Made by a program: the position numbers and the translations under genes. 64,000 nt of DNA from Poronia punctata (Eukaryota; Ascomycota; Sordariomycetes; Xylariales; Xylariaceae). The DNA is taken from the NCBI GenBank assembly GCA_022579005.1, contig MU401467.1:186001-250000 (forward strand). Direction: 5' to 3'. Below the pieces are notes generated by a model that saw nothing but the letters and a program-made list of their open reading frames with translations, had not been told where the DNA came from and ran no database searches. This document shows, in pieces, positions 38,501 to 49,500 of this stretch. The first letter of the stretch is position 1; each line of letters starts with the position of its first letter.

Positions 38501-39595
38501 ATGAGTTTGGTTTTCTGTTTTGAATGGATGCTTGTAGATAACAGCTTTTGGTAACCACCTTTGGGCCCCAAAAGATCTTTTGACGTTCTTAGTCATACCT
38601 CTGCGCATCATGAGATCAAACGGCTAGATACACTACTTCCAGGAGAGTTCGAAGGAAGCACTCCACCAAGCAGGTACGTTAGTAGGTAACACAAATGTGT
38701 GTCATGTATCCACTGGATGTCCTGTCAGGGGCCAAGCTAGCATCCGAAATAGAGGCGCACCAAGGGTGTGTTTGTCTTTCTTATACCACTTGTAGGTAGG
38801 CGAAGAATCGAACAGATGTCTTTCTGGAGTAAGTTTTCGGCGTACAGGCTCATCATCTGAGTACGCTCATGTGGAACTAGGTAGAGAGGATATCAACCCG
38901 ATGATAACGTGATAGACCCCGCTTGTTCGTGTTGTGAAGACAATCACCCATAGGGTGGGCTGAATGAACCATTGACAGAAGCCATTCGCTCCTTTCCATT
39001 GTGAAAACAAACACCTCAGTACCTACCTACAGGCTACATGTACCTACATGCCTACATGTACTCACGTAGGGGCAGTAGGCAGGTACACCTGCATACTTTA
39101 GTCCATGTTAGCACCCGGCCGTTTTGGTCACCTAGGTGAGCACTTGAGCACAAAACTTACATGACCTAGTGTTACAACTGGACTGTAAGGTACCTACTTA
39201 CCTACATGTGTATTTACAGACAAACTACCTGATCCTTATCTTGTGTATTACCTGGGGTTGGTCCTCGTCCCATAACCACCTCTATTTTACTCTACGCGTA
39301 TAAGTGTTGTTCTAGAACATCGACAACAAGTTTGGCAACTTAAAGGTACATGCCCAAGCTTTCCACCGCCTACCTACTCCGAACACCTCAGTTGGAGCAA
39401 CTGCTTAGACATCCATAAGAGATACATACCAGGCAAGCGCTAAGGAGACAGTATCGCTTCCTCATCAGGGTTGTGACTGTCTTGACATTGGAACCTGCTC
39501 GTCGGGCCGGTACCTTCCCCCTGCCAGGGCACGACTGCCGTTCCTGCTACTAGCTGCTACCCAGTTGTCCTAAGATCCAAGCCTCGGAAGACAAG
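35557..39595. other. Gene-poor 4-kb region
   Basis: Divergent promoters of the RasGEF and DUF726 genes lie at the ends. In between I find no open frame with family similarity or sensible splice structure; the longest, 170 aa on the minus strand at 36242-35730, looks like chance. Near 39000-39080 and 39185-39215 there are many CCTAC/CTACATG words, some palindromic (TACATGTA). At 36877-36931 an AAGTGCTGT/ACAGCACTT inverted repeat encloses about 34 bp. No RNA gene recognised. Confidence 0.45.
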
Positions 39596-42235
39596 ATGGC
39601 TCAGTCTTGTTTACCAAAAATCAACACCTCGCTGGAGGAAACTGTACCTATACCTCCTACGTCTCCGGTATCATCTGGCGATGAAAGCCAGACAACCGAC
39701 AGGATGCCGCGCAATCGTCAATCACCAAAGCCTGTGCCTTTCAAGCGCGCCGAAATCGATCTGACCGCAATGCTCGATGTGGAGCAGTTGAAACAGCTTC
39801 AAGTTCTGATGTCGGCTATCATGGATGAAGTTCAGAATCAGGTCCGTGAGAACTTTGATAAATTGACTATCAATCAGATCGAGCCTACCGAAGGCATTTC
39901 AGCTCCTAAGGCCGTAGCGATATCCATACCCAACCCGGGAAGTGCAAAATATCGAAATCAGTACGGTGATATAGGTATACCTGTCGACAAGCTTGACTAT
40001 GACAATCATCAGTTGTTGCTACAAATCATGAAGACACAACCCAGCTTCCAAGCCAAAGGCAAACCGAAGCCCCTCTTGACCATCCCGACCTCTCTCGACG
40101 CTGCTGTTGCCGAGTCAAAGAAGAGTGACGTCGAGTTGGCTATTGCTAGCTTGAACGAGCTGAAACGAGATGCACTAGGCCACTTTGCAAAATGGCGCGG
40201 CTTGGTCACCAAACGGCTTCAAGAGATTGTTGTCAAGAACGGTGGTGCCAGTGGCAAGGTTGGTCGTCAGGGGTCCCAACATGCACCAGGTAATTCCAGA
40301 CGTGGAGAGTCTGTTGTGAGAGGAGGCTCTACCAGGCCGCCTGGTAAGGCTTCCTCTACAACGACCGCGTTCACCGTCATATTTCTTTTAACCACATCCT
40401 CTTGCTCAAGACAGCCTCCTTTCCCAGAGACTTAAGTCAACATATACTAATCATCTGAGTAGTGCGCTTGACGACTGGCGAGGCAAGTAATGCTCAGCAC
40501 ATCCATCTTTACCCTCCGATGTATACAGCCCTCCTCAGTCTGCAGAAAACTGAGCGTGCCTTGATCCTCCATACAATGTTCTTGTTACTGTTGGGGCTCG
40601 ATCAATACCCCACGTACTCCCGCATCACACTCCTTAAGCTTGCCACTGCGATAGGAGTACCGACGTTTGTATTGCTGCAGGATGAGTATAGAGTCGCTCA
40701 GGCCTTGGCCCAAATCATCAAAGACATTTCGGCCGAAGAAGTTGCACAGAGGCGGGCCGAAGAGGGGAAACCACCCAAACGGTGGCGTTCCGGCGGTGTT
40801 TATAACCCCGCCGGTGTTAGCACGATTGGTACGCTTGCAGAACCTCTGGTTGTCGCAGGAGTCGGCACGGTCTTTGGGGGCTTTGGTGTCAGTACATCGG
40901 TTACAGCGGTTTTACTCGGGGGTGTTGGCGCGGCCAGCAGCACCGTTCCTGTTGGAACCCTGTTCGGGCTATATGGAGCGCGGCAGGGCGGCAAGACAAT
41001 GGATGCTTATGCGAAAGATATCCAAGATTTCGGCTTGCTACCACTCCATGGCCCATGCCTAGACCAGTTCATCGATCCCAAGGATGTACCGGCGGAGAAC
41101 CGTAGGATGCGCGTGACTGTTGGAATTAGCGGCTGGCGCACCGGAGAAAAAGAGTTTTTCGACCAGTGGAAGATCATCGGCAAAGCAACCGAGGTTTACA
41201 CGCTAAGATGGGAGCTCGAAGCGTTGTCGAAAGTGGGCGCTGCTTTGCAAACGATGACGAACAGTGCGGCCTGGACACTTGCCATGAAGGATACAGCACA
41301 GATGAACGGTGAGGAAGACAAACGCGGGCTACCCAGACACTCCAGCTGCTAATGTATTTTCAGTGTTCACGAGTCTACAGACCTCCTACTGGCCGGCAAG
41401 TCTTGTCAGGGCCAGCAAGGTCATGGACAACCCTTGGATCGTTGCCATGGTTCGAGCGGAGAAGACGGGTGTGGTGCTGGCCGAAGTACTAGCTAACAAG
41501 GTCCAGGGGGAGAGAGCTGTCTCCCTCGTAGGTTACGGACTCGGCGCTAGAGTAATCTATGCCTGTTTGACTGCCCTGTCTGAGAAACGGGCTTTTGGAG
41601 TGGTTGAGAACGCCATCTTGTTCGGCGCACCTTGTCCTGCTGAGGTACGGGTCTGGGCGGCTATGAAGAGCATTGTCATGGGTCGCCTGATCAATGTCTA
41701 CTCCAAACACGACTACCTTCTCGGCTTCCTGTACAGGACTTGTGCGTGGAACTTCGGTGTCGCAGGTCTACAACCAATCGAGGGCGTGCCGCGAGTTGAG
41801 AATATCGACCTTAGCGACTATATCGTAAACCACCTGGATTACGAAGCTTACGTGGGTAGCGTCCTGCTACAGGTTCGGTGGGAGGACGCCGACTCTGCTG
41901 AAATCAACAAGCACCTGCCAAAGCGCCCGCTCGCCCCTATTGCCCCTGTTGCCCCTGTTGCCCCTGCCACCTTGGAGCCTAGAACACGCAGTGGCAACAT
42001 TATTAATGGTGGTCCGGTGAGACATACACATAGAGACGGAGCTTTGAACAGACAGCCGACTAGAAGGGGGGGGCTGAAGGACAGGACTGCGCCAAAGTCT
42101 GCGGGCAACAGAGCTTTACAGTCAGCCAGTTCCCGGAATGGACAGATAGAGCAAGGTGCCTTCAAGGCCCGTAATAGACATACCCGCACAGAAAATCAAC
42201 GCTCGAACGGTACCCATCGCCAGGAGACCCGGTAG
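39596..42235 (+). CDS. DUF726 (TMCO4/Mil1-like) alpha/beta-hydrolase-fold membrane protein
   Basis: Three exons, 39596-40343, 40463-41308 and 41364-42235, give 821 aa. The N-terminal ~255 residues are low-complexity apart from a helical stretch. The DUF726 region runs from about residue 265 to 720: a hydrophobic helix (RALILHTMFLLLLGLDQYP), a long Gly/Val-rich membrane-like stretch (VVAGVGTVFGGFGVSTSVTAVLLGGVG), RVTVGISGWRTGEKEFFDQW, PASLVRASKVMDNPWIVA, then VSLVGYGLGARVIYACL and NVYSKHDYLLGFLYRT. The family is lipase-like (yeast Mil1, human TMCO4) and normally has GxSxG. Here the central residue is Gly590 (codon GGA), so the nucleophile is missing. The tail has a PVAPVAP repeat and is basic. 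Likely a membrane protein, catalytically inactive or altered. Confidence 0.85.
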
Positions 42236-42612
42236 GTGGCCATTCAGGGTACGAATTGGAGAAGGCGGTGCACGTATGCCTCGAGGAAAATGACCTGTAT
42301 AGTATATTATAATATGCGAAGGAACGAGAGACGCAAGACCGGCATGGGAGGGCGTTAAGGAGAACGAACAGTCGATATGTGTACGAAAGCCAGGGAACGA
42401 ACACAACGTGCCTGTTGGATGTATGAATAATATTTCGGGTAACTGTTATTTGCAAAGCACATGCCGAAGAAGATCGCTCCTATCTGAGCGATGGTCATAG
42501 CTACATGTAGGCATGTAGCAAGGATATCTTGTAAACACCACGTCCAACGCGTCTTTCTCTTAACCAAAAGGGCTGGAGGTGGGATACGAGGACTGACATT
42601 ATATTGCATCCC
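42236..42612. other. Convergent spacer between DUF726 and Gta3-like genes
   Basis: Holds the two 3' untranslated regions; nothing else seen. Confidence 0.5.
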
Positions 42613-43362
42613 TTATCCCACCGTTCCGTTAGGTAAAGTGCCGGCACCACTGCTCCTAACGACGAAATACCGGCCTCCTGCCGTCTCACTGGCGCCAGCT
42701 AAGACATCCCAGTTGTCTACTTCGTCTGTTACTGTCTTCTGATGCTGCTTTTGACTACTGTCTTGACTAGTGGGTCCCGTTGAAGCCTGTCTGCTACCAT
42801 TGCTTGATTCCTGCGGCTGCGTCTGTGGCCGCCGCCTGCGGGGCCTCTTTGCATGGCCAACTATATCTTCTGCATCTAGAGCTTCTTGTAGCTGCGCCAG
42901 ACCAATGGTCTGCTCGCGCAAACCATCCGTTGTCTCATCGCGAATGACGCGCAGAGGCGTGACACCTGCCGTGTCAACACTTTGAATCGCGCGCACGAAG
43001 TGCAACTGCGACGATAGTGTGCCAAGCATCTGCGATTCTTCTTCAGGCGTCTGCGGCTTCGGCAGGGCAGAGAGGCGGAGGAGATGGTGGAGGGTTTGTG
43101 ATGTTATCGAGGGAGTCGGTGTCGAGGCTGAAGGGGCTATAAGGGAGCGTACGGACCAGCTCGGTCGCGATAGGAGGGAGGTGAGCTCGGAAGTGTCCAT
43201 GTTTACGCTTGCGCTTGCCTCTTGGGCGGGTGATGTGCGGATTCCTGGGGCTAGGCTTGCTGTCGATTGGGCGGCGGCGGTCCTTTGCAGGTGAGGGCGA
43301 GGGTGATGGTTTCGGGCCCTTTGAAGAGCTATTCGGCAGCGGCTACATATTATCGGGCTCAT
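42613..43362 (-). CDS. Mitochondrial Glu-tRNA(Gln) amidotransferase subunit, Gta3/GatC-like
   Basis: Single exon, 249 aa. The N-terminus is Arg/His-rich without acidic residues, fitting a mitochondrial presequence (MSPIICSRCRIALQRARNHH). The centre matches the GatC-type fold: ITSQTLHHLLRLSALPKPQT, EEESQMLGTLSSQLHFVRAI and QSVDTAGVTPLRVIRDET, where helix-helix-(V)DT(x)GV is the family signature. The Gta3 branch is further supported by WDVLAGASETAGGRYFVVRS near the C-terminus. A Gln/Ser-rich linker separates the two parts. In the GatCAB/GatFAB pathway this subunit stabilises the amidase that converts Glu-tRNA(Gln) to Gln-tRNA(Gln) in mitochondria. The identification rests on motifs; sequence conservation in this family is low. 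Confidence 0.75.
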   Translation of the reverse strand: MSPIICSRCRIALQRARNHHPRPHLQRTAAAQSTASLAPGIRTSPAQEASASVNMDTSELTSLLSRPSWSVRSLIAPSASTPTPSITSQTLHHLLRLSALPKPQTPEEESQMLGTLSSQLHFVRAIQSVDTAGVTPLRVIRDETTDGLREQTIGLAQLQEALDAEDIVGHAKRPRRRRPQTQPQESSNGSRQASTGPTSQDSSQKQHQKTVTDEVDNWDVLAGASETAGGRYFVVRSSGAGTLPNGTVG

Positions 43363-43670
43363 GATTGCGGGTTTTGGAAGATCTGCGTATTGGGCGGAGG
43401 TGGTGTTTGGTCGTCTGCTATCAGTAATACTTCCTTCCAGCTAGCTACATAGACATGATGTCTAGACGTCTAGATAGACTACGCGTATACTCGCGATTCC
43501 CCACCCCCGTTGCTGTCTGGTTTGGCAATTGTACGTCTTTTAACTGCACCGCTTGGGATAAAGTTTCACACAATGCAAAAAATGATTTCTTGATAGCAAC
43601 AGAAACAAGAAGGGGTAATCTAGTGGCTGCTGTTACAATATAAAGGTTAAAAAAAGATAAAAAATTAGAA
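43363..43670. other. Spacer between Gta3-like gene and tRNA-Leu
   Basis: Promoter side of the Gta3-like gene; contains the perfect palindrome TCTAGACGTCTAGA (43461-43474), about 100 bp upstream of the start codon, and the A-runs that form the tRNA terminator at its right end. Confidence 0.5.
43649..43664 (-). terminator. RNA polymerase III terminator for tRNA-Leu (minus)
   Basis: Two runs of A on the plus strand (six at 43659-43664, seven at 43649-43655) read as T-runs directly after the tRNA 3' end, as needed for polymerase III termination. Confidence 0.7.
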
Positions 43671-43768
43671 TGACAAGAGTGGGACTTGAACCCACGCGGA
43701 TTGCTCCATGAGGAAACTGTGTTAAGGTAACCTTAACCTCACGCCATAACCAACTCGGCCATCTTGCC
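43671..43768 (-). tRNA. tRNA-Leu(AAG) with 16-nt intron
   Basis: 98 nt. The acceptor stem GGCAAGA pairs with TCTTGTC, followed by A as discriminator base. A-box-like D arm (TGGCCGAGTTGG), anticodon stem TGAGG/CCTCA, anticodon AAG, long class II variable arm, and T arm GTGGG-TTCAAGT-CCCAC (B box). An intron sits one base after the anticodon, at about 43730-43715; it contains ACCTTA, which can pair with the anticodon region as in normal pre-tRNAs. The mature sequence equals the plus-strand copy at 44017. Confidence 0.93.
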
Positions 43769-44016
43769 AGATGTGATGATGAAGGTCTGACTGTTTCGGC
43801 TATTGTTCCACCAGGGGTCAGGGGCACTAAGTCTCTGACCTTTCTAGGTCAGGTAACTTCTTGCTGACTTGCTCTTGCAAATGTTCACAAACCCAACAAT
43901 GCATAACCTAGAGTACCTATCTGACCAAAGGGGCTCAAATTACATGTACAACAGTATCTCTGGCTCTCTGAGCATATTCTGCCATAGCCGCCGAACTGCT
44001 ATACCAAGCGTATCAT

Positions 44017-44114
44017 GGCAAGATGGCCGAGTTGGTTATGGCGTGAGGTTAAGGTCACCTTAGCACAGTTTCCTCATGGAGCAATCCGCGTGGGTTCAAG
44101 TCCCACTCTTGTCA
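44017..44114 (+). tRNA. tRNA-Leu(AAG) with 16-nt intron, second copy
   Basis: 98 nt with the same stems, variable arm and anticodon AAG (44051-44053) as the minus-strand copy. The intron is about 44055-44070 and differs at two positions (TCACCTTAGC here, TTACCTTAAC in the other). The pair is head-to-head: 5' ends face each other across 248 bp. Both look functional from the sequence. Confidence 0.93.
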
Positions 44115-44911
44115 AGCATATCTTTTTGCCCTTTGCCTTTGTAGATGGGCAAGCTGGTGGTAGTTTTTTTTAACCTAGATTGAGTCCAGAAGTGACGTCT
44201 TTGAAGAGTGGCTGTAATCCAGTGACCATCTCTTGGGCTGAGTACATATTCTACTGGGCGTGGGAATATATGGGTGAAACATGGTCGAGCTATTTTTGCT
44301 TGGAAACTGTGATATGGGGCGGTCAGTCCTTGAATTGGCTATTCAGCATAGAGGCCAACCACCTGTCCTGATTTTGTGCTTAACCTATGATGTTGTACGA
44401 GTATGTTAGAGGTATGTCATAGGTATTTGATGATTAAGATGCTATCCAGAGAGGTGCTGTATTCATATTTGGCTCTAGCGACTGGTTGGGGACCAGGGTC
44501 GCTATAAGCTAATAGGTAAAGCAGGGCAAGCTACACAGTCAGGCCCGGGGCAAGATGCGTTGTAAGAGATTGGAATTGAACTCCCAAATAGAGCTTGAAC
44601 AAATGGAAGGTCGCCTGGGGATTTAGACGTTAGGGTAGATACTTTATCTGATTATACACGTAAATTCTCAAACTTCGCCTTTCCCTCAGAGACCTTCCGA
44701 TTAAGTACAGGTAGGGATGTACTTTACTTACCCTTACATAACCTAACGTCACCCCGCCAAAACCGCCTATCCTCAACCAGGGAAGCTGAGCCACCTTTCT
44801 TTCCGCAACAACACCACACTCCTTCGACAGCTTGTTTGATATCGAATCGTTGCGCCTACCGCCCACTCAATAGCGTTATTTACGGGTTCTAAACATTGGA
44901 AGCGCGTCAAT
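44115..44911. other. Spacer between tRNA-Leu and SEC17
   Basis: No gene recognised. It includes the SEC17 promoter; open frames on either strand are short and unsupported. Confidence 0.5.
44123..44127 (+). terminator. RNA polymerase III terminator for tRNA-Leu (plus)
   Basis: Five T residues nine bases after the tRNA 3' end. Confidence 0.6.
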
Positions 44912-45954
44912 ATGGCTGGCGATCCCCGCGCATTGCTACAAAAGGTCGGATTCTTTACCTATCGCCTGCTCTTCCGTTGTGCTGATGGATCTCTTTGAGC
45001 GCAGGCAGACAAGGCCCTGGCCTCTGCGAGTGGCGGCTTTAGCTTTTTTGGTGGACGCGAGGACAAATATATGAATGCTGCTGATCTTTACGTCGAGGCT
45101 GCCAATGCGTTCCGTATGCAAGGGCTCATGCGAGAGGCCGGTCTTGCCTTCGAGAAGGCTGCCGGGATCCAGTCGCAGCAACTCAAGGAACCGGATGATG
45201 CTGCCAATACTATGGTAGAATGCTTCAAGGTACGGAGACCACGATACATTTAAACCAGGGTTTCCTCGTCTGACGGGACATAGGTCTATCGCAAAGAGAA
45301 CCCGGAAGACGCCGTTAGATGCCTCGAAGTCGCTATCACCCAATATTGCAAGAAGGGAAATTTCAGGCGCGCAGCCCAACATAAGGAGCACATGGGCGAG
45401 GTATACGAAACCGAGCTCGTTGACAAGAAACGCGCGCTGGAGTGCTACGAACTCGCAGCTGGCTGGTACGAGTCAGATAATGCTGCAGCGTATGTTTGTC
45501 ATGCCCCATCGGCACAATCGATGGCTAATCCAGTGCAATCTCTAGACTTGCAAACAAGCTACTACTTAAGGTGGCCGACCTTGCTGCTTTAGACGGCGAC
45601 TACTACAAAGCGATACAACACTACGAGAAGATCGCGAATGCATCGATCAACAACAACCTATTGCGCTACTCAGTAAAGGATTACTTCTTGAAGGCAGGCA
45701 TATGCCACCTCGCTACCGAAGACTTGGTAGCCACGAACCGTGCATTCGAAAAGTATAGAGAGATGGACCCGACATTCACCAGCACCCGTGAGCACCAACT
45801 GCTCGTAGATCTTGCCGCTTCCATAGAGGCGCAGGACTCCGGAGATTTTGAGGATAAGCTATACCAGTATGACCAGATGTCTAAGCTCGACAAATGGAAG
45901 ACGGAGATCCTGCTCCGACTAAAGAACAACATCAAGGAGGAGGATTTTACGTAA
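44912..45954 (+). CDS. SEC17: Alpha-SNAP (SEC17)
   Basis: Adaptor that recruits the NSF/Sec18 ATPase to SNARE complexes for disassembly. Four exons, 44912-44944, 45005-45229, 45284-45489 and 45546-45954, give 290 aa, close to the family's usual length. Features: N-terminal MAGDPRALLQKADKAL, the membrane-attachment loop GGFSFFGGREDKYMNAADLY, and the TPR-like helical repeats (AANAFRMQGLMREAGLAFEKAA, RKENPEDAVRCLEVAI, KRALECYELAAGWYE, KVADLAALDGDYYKAIQHYEKIA). The C-terminal helix YDQMSKLDKWKTEILLRLKNNI ends with EEDFT; the penultimate Leu that stimulates NSF in other species is replaced here by Phe. The 33-nt first exon is needed to complete the conserved N-terminus. Confidence 0.95.
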
Positions 45955-46592
45955 ACAAACCGGATACTAGGAGCCTAGAAATTGTTAATATGGCGTTTTT
46001 TTGCGGGAGTTGGGTTGTGACGACTGCAGGCCTGTATGGAGCCCTTATTCTTGGTATCGACAGAGATCTATTATATGTATAAGAAAGCTACTTTCTCCTA
46101 AGCCGATTCCTTTAGTGTTCCTCGGCCTGACTAACTTTATGGGGGCTACAAGAAGTTAAATGAAGAGGCGTACTTAGGTCTACCATTACATGTAAGTGAT
46201 GCCTTAACCTAGTCGATACCTTGGTCCCACGATACCTTGGTCCCATCCTCAGATCCCGTCATAGATGTACGAGTTACCTTGTTTTATAACGTTTCGTACC
46301 TTTGCCTCCTCGGTATTAATACTACTCGTACTCGTACATGTATAAGTAGAAGATACGTTGGTTCTACATAATACTACTCGTAGCAGTTTAACAGGTCTTG
46401 CCCGTCTCGGCAGAGGCTTGTTCGGTTGGGTTGGAGGGGATAGCGGATGGTGGGGAAGAGAAAATGTGGGGTTGTTCTTCGATAAGCTCCCGATAACAGC
46501 GAGGGCCAGAAAAATTCCCAAAATTCAGAGTTACGACAGTTCAAGAAACCAATCTTGAAGGCTTAACAAGTCTGCCCACTGTGCTTCTCAAG
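45955..46592. other. Spacer between SEC17 and RRP12
   Basis: Contains an exact 16-bp tandem duplication (CGATACCTTGGTCCCA at 46214-46229 and 46230-46245) and the RRP12 promoter; no gene seen. Confidence 0.55.
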
Positions 46593-49500
46593 ATGGCAAC
46601 ATTAGAGGAGAAGCTGGACAAGATCCGGTCTCCGAATCTTCAAAGCCAGCAACAGGTATGGCCCTGTCCCTCTGGCTGTATACCTAGTGGTAGACTCATA
46701 GATGCTAATTTCCTCCGCTTGTATAGACTGTAGTTATTTTAAAGGCGGTTGACGAAACCCTGAAAGAGCAGGACACCTCGCCAACACCAACCGGGTACTT
46801 CGCCGCCCTCTTGGCTTTGCTCGATCAGTCATTCAGTAGCGACAAAGGCAATAAGGAGATTATACCTTCCATTGTATATCTGCTCGATGTGGTCACACCA
46901 TTCGCGCCTCAGGCCCTCCTCCGAGCGAAGTTCACCCAGATCCTGACGCTTCTCGCCCCCGTTCTACTCATAGCAGGCGCAGATGCTCCCCTGTTGAAAC
47001 CGTCCATAGGGTGTCTCGAGTCTCTCCTCCTTGCCCAGGATTCGACAGCATGGAAATTGGCAACTAGCGAGATTAGCCCGCGCCGGGCGGTCGCAGGACT
47101 CCTCCATCTGTCGCTCGATCCCCGGCCGAAAGTACGCAAGCGAGCTCAAGATGCTTTGCGCAAAGTTCTCAAGAACCCCCCGCCTAGCCCTTCTCTAGAC
47201 CACCCTGCTTCCGATCTTTGCGCCGAGACGGCTATGAACAGCTTGTCTGAACTGGCCGCCAAGGCTGCGATTTCGAGGAAACAGAAGAAAGCCGCTGCTG
47301 CGGAGCACGAGCCGGCCTTGATACATGCACTCCAGCTCGTAAAGACGATAGCATCAGCAAGTGGAGGTTGGCCAACCAAGAATCTGGAGTCTCTGTGCGA
47401 ACTTTTGCTCAGCATTGCCAAGAGTGGGAACGACCACATGACTATGGCAGTTTTCGACATCTTTGAAATGATCTTCGAGGGAATGGCTGACGAAGTTGCC
47501 TCGGCGAAGCTTCCGCGTCTCCTCGAGGTCATCTCTGAAATGCGACCCTCCTCCCAGGACACGCAGCTGCTCCCGCCTTGGATCGCCATCTTGTCTCGCG
47601 GGTACGATGTGTCGGCTCAGATTGAACCTGAGGATACATTCCTGAAACTGCCGGACCTGTTCGCAATGATCTCTGAGTTTATGGAGTCCCCCTCTCACAA
47701 TATCCGGGTCTCTGCTTCGGAGTGTCTGATCTCGTTTGTCGCAAACTGTATACCGGACCAAGTCATCGCGGAACCGTCCATCTACGACGAGAAGGTTCTA
47801 GAGAAGATCGCCAGGCTTGCCGAAAATCTCATTAGTGTCAAATATCAGGCCGCTTGGATGGAGACATTCAACGTTCTCGGGGCCATGTTTGATGCTCTGA
47901 GATGGCGGGCTGATCCTATCATGCGCAATGTCGCACGGAATATCGGCGAGATTCGCGGAAACGACTCCTTCGTCGGGAAAAAGCAAGCGGATGAAGTAAT
48001 TGGTAAAGCTATACGTGCAATGGGACCAGAGGCTGTTCTGTCGGTTCTCCCCCTGAACCTCATCAAGCCAGTGAAGGGGGAAGCGGGCAGGGCCTGGATG
48101 CTGCCTATCTTACGCGACTATGTCTGCAACACGAACCTACAGCATTTCAAAACCGAGCTCGTGCCGCTGAGTGAGGCAATGTTCCAGCGCGTACTGGACC
48201 ATGGCGACGCCCCGAAGACGATGGAGGTCAAGATATACGAGACTATAGTAAATCAGACTTGGTCCATACTCCCAGGCTATTGCGATCTCCCCTTGGATCT
48301 GACCGTGGCCTTTGACCAAGCATTTGCGGAAATGCTCGCCAACCTTCTGTACAAGCAAGTCGATCTGAGACTCTACGTATGCCGAGCGCTCAGGTCGTTA
48401 GTCGAGTCTAACCAAGCTATTGTTGCTATCGAAGATGGTGACGAGCTGCTTCTTCAGAGCAGAGTATCCAAGGCCGAAGCACAGAAGAACTTGGTCTACC
48501 TAGGAGGCTTCTCTGGAAACCTCTTAGCGGTACTGTTCAACGTCTACAGTCAGACTCTTCCCCAATCGCGGGGTCCGATCCTTCAAACAATCAATGCATA
48601 TCTTAGCATCACCCCTGAACAAGAGGTAGTTGCGACTTTTGACCGCGTCAGCGCTATGCTTGCTACTGCAATCAACGAAACCAGTGCGGAAGGCAAAAGC
48701 AAATCACAAAATTCGCAGGAAAAGATGCCTTCAACAAGTCAAACTTTGATGGATCTAGTCATTACTATGTCCGTGTATCTGCCACGGCAGAGCTTCGGGA
48801 CCCTGTTCAACATTGCTTCCATCATTATCGTGAAGAACGACGAACCACAACTGCAGAAGAAGGCGTACAAGTTAATACCGAGACTTGCCGATTCGGAAAC
48901 GGGCAAGACAGTACTGCGAGAAAGGTATACAGAATTGCAGGCCTTACTTCTCTCTAGTGCGGATAAGGTATCCGCCCCGGCGAGGAGAGAAAGATTAGCC
49001 GCCATGGTTGCCCTTCTCCCCTTTATCCCCGATGACTCCTTGCATTTCGTTCCTTCGGTCCTCTCCGAGGTGGTTATCTGCTGCAAAGAGAACAACGAGA
49101 AGGCCAGGACAACTGCATACGACCTCTTGGTGATGATGGGACAGCGGCTCGAACAAGCAAAGGGAAAACAGATTGACAACAGTAAAGTGCCCCATATGCC
49201 TGATAACGCGCCAGCGGTTACTGCAAGCATAGAGGAGTACTTTACTATGGTCAGTGCCGGTCTTGCCGGAAGCACACCACACATGATCTCAGCCTCGATC
49301 ACTGCGCTCACTCGCGTTCTCTACGAGTTTAGAGAATCGGTGAACCAAGAAGTCCTGAGCGATTTGGTCCAGACTATGGACCTCTTCCTGACTTCAAACA
49401 ATAGAGAGATTGTCAAGAGCGTACTAGGCTTTGTCAAGGTCTGCGTTATCAGTCTACCAACTGAGATGATGCTCCCTCGTCTGCCGACAATGGTGCCAAA

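Noticed and set aside
39465..39473. CAGGGTTGT, identical to the MITE terminus
   Set aside because: No matching inverted end or target duplication nearby, so a single 9-bp match is best explained by chance.
48739..49311. 190-aa minus-strand frame inside RRP12
   Set aside because: Shadow of the RRP12 coding strand; no independent support.
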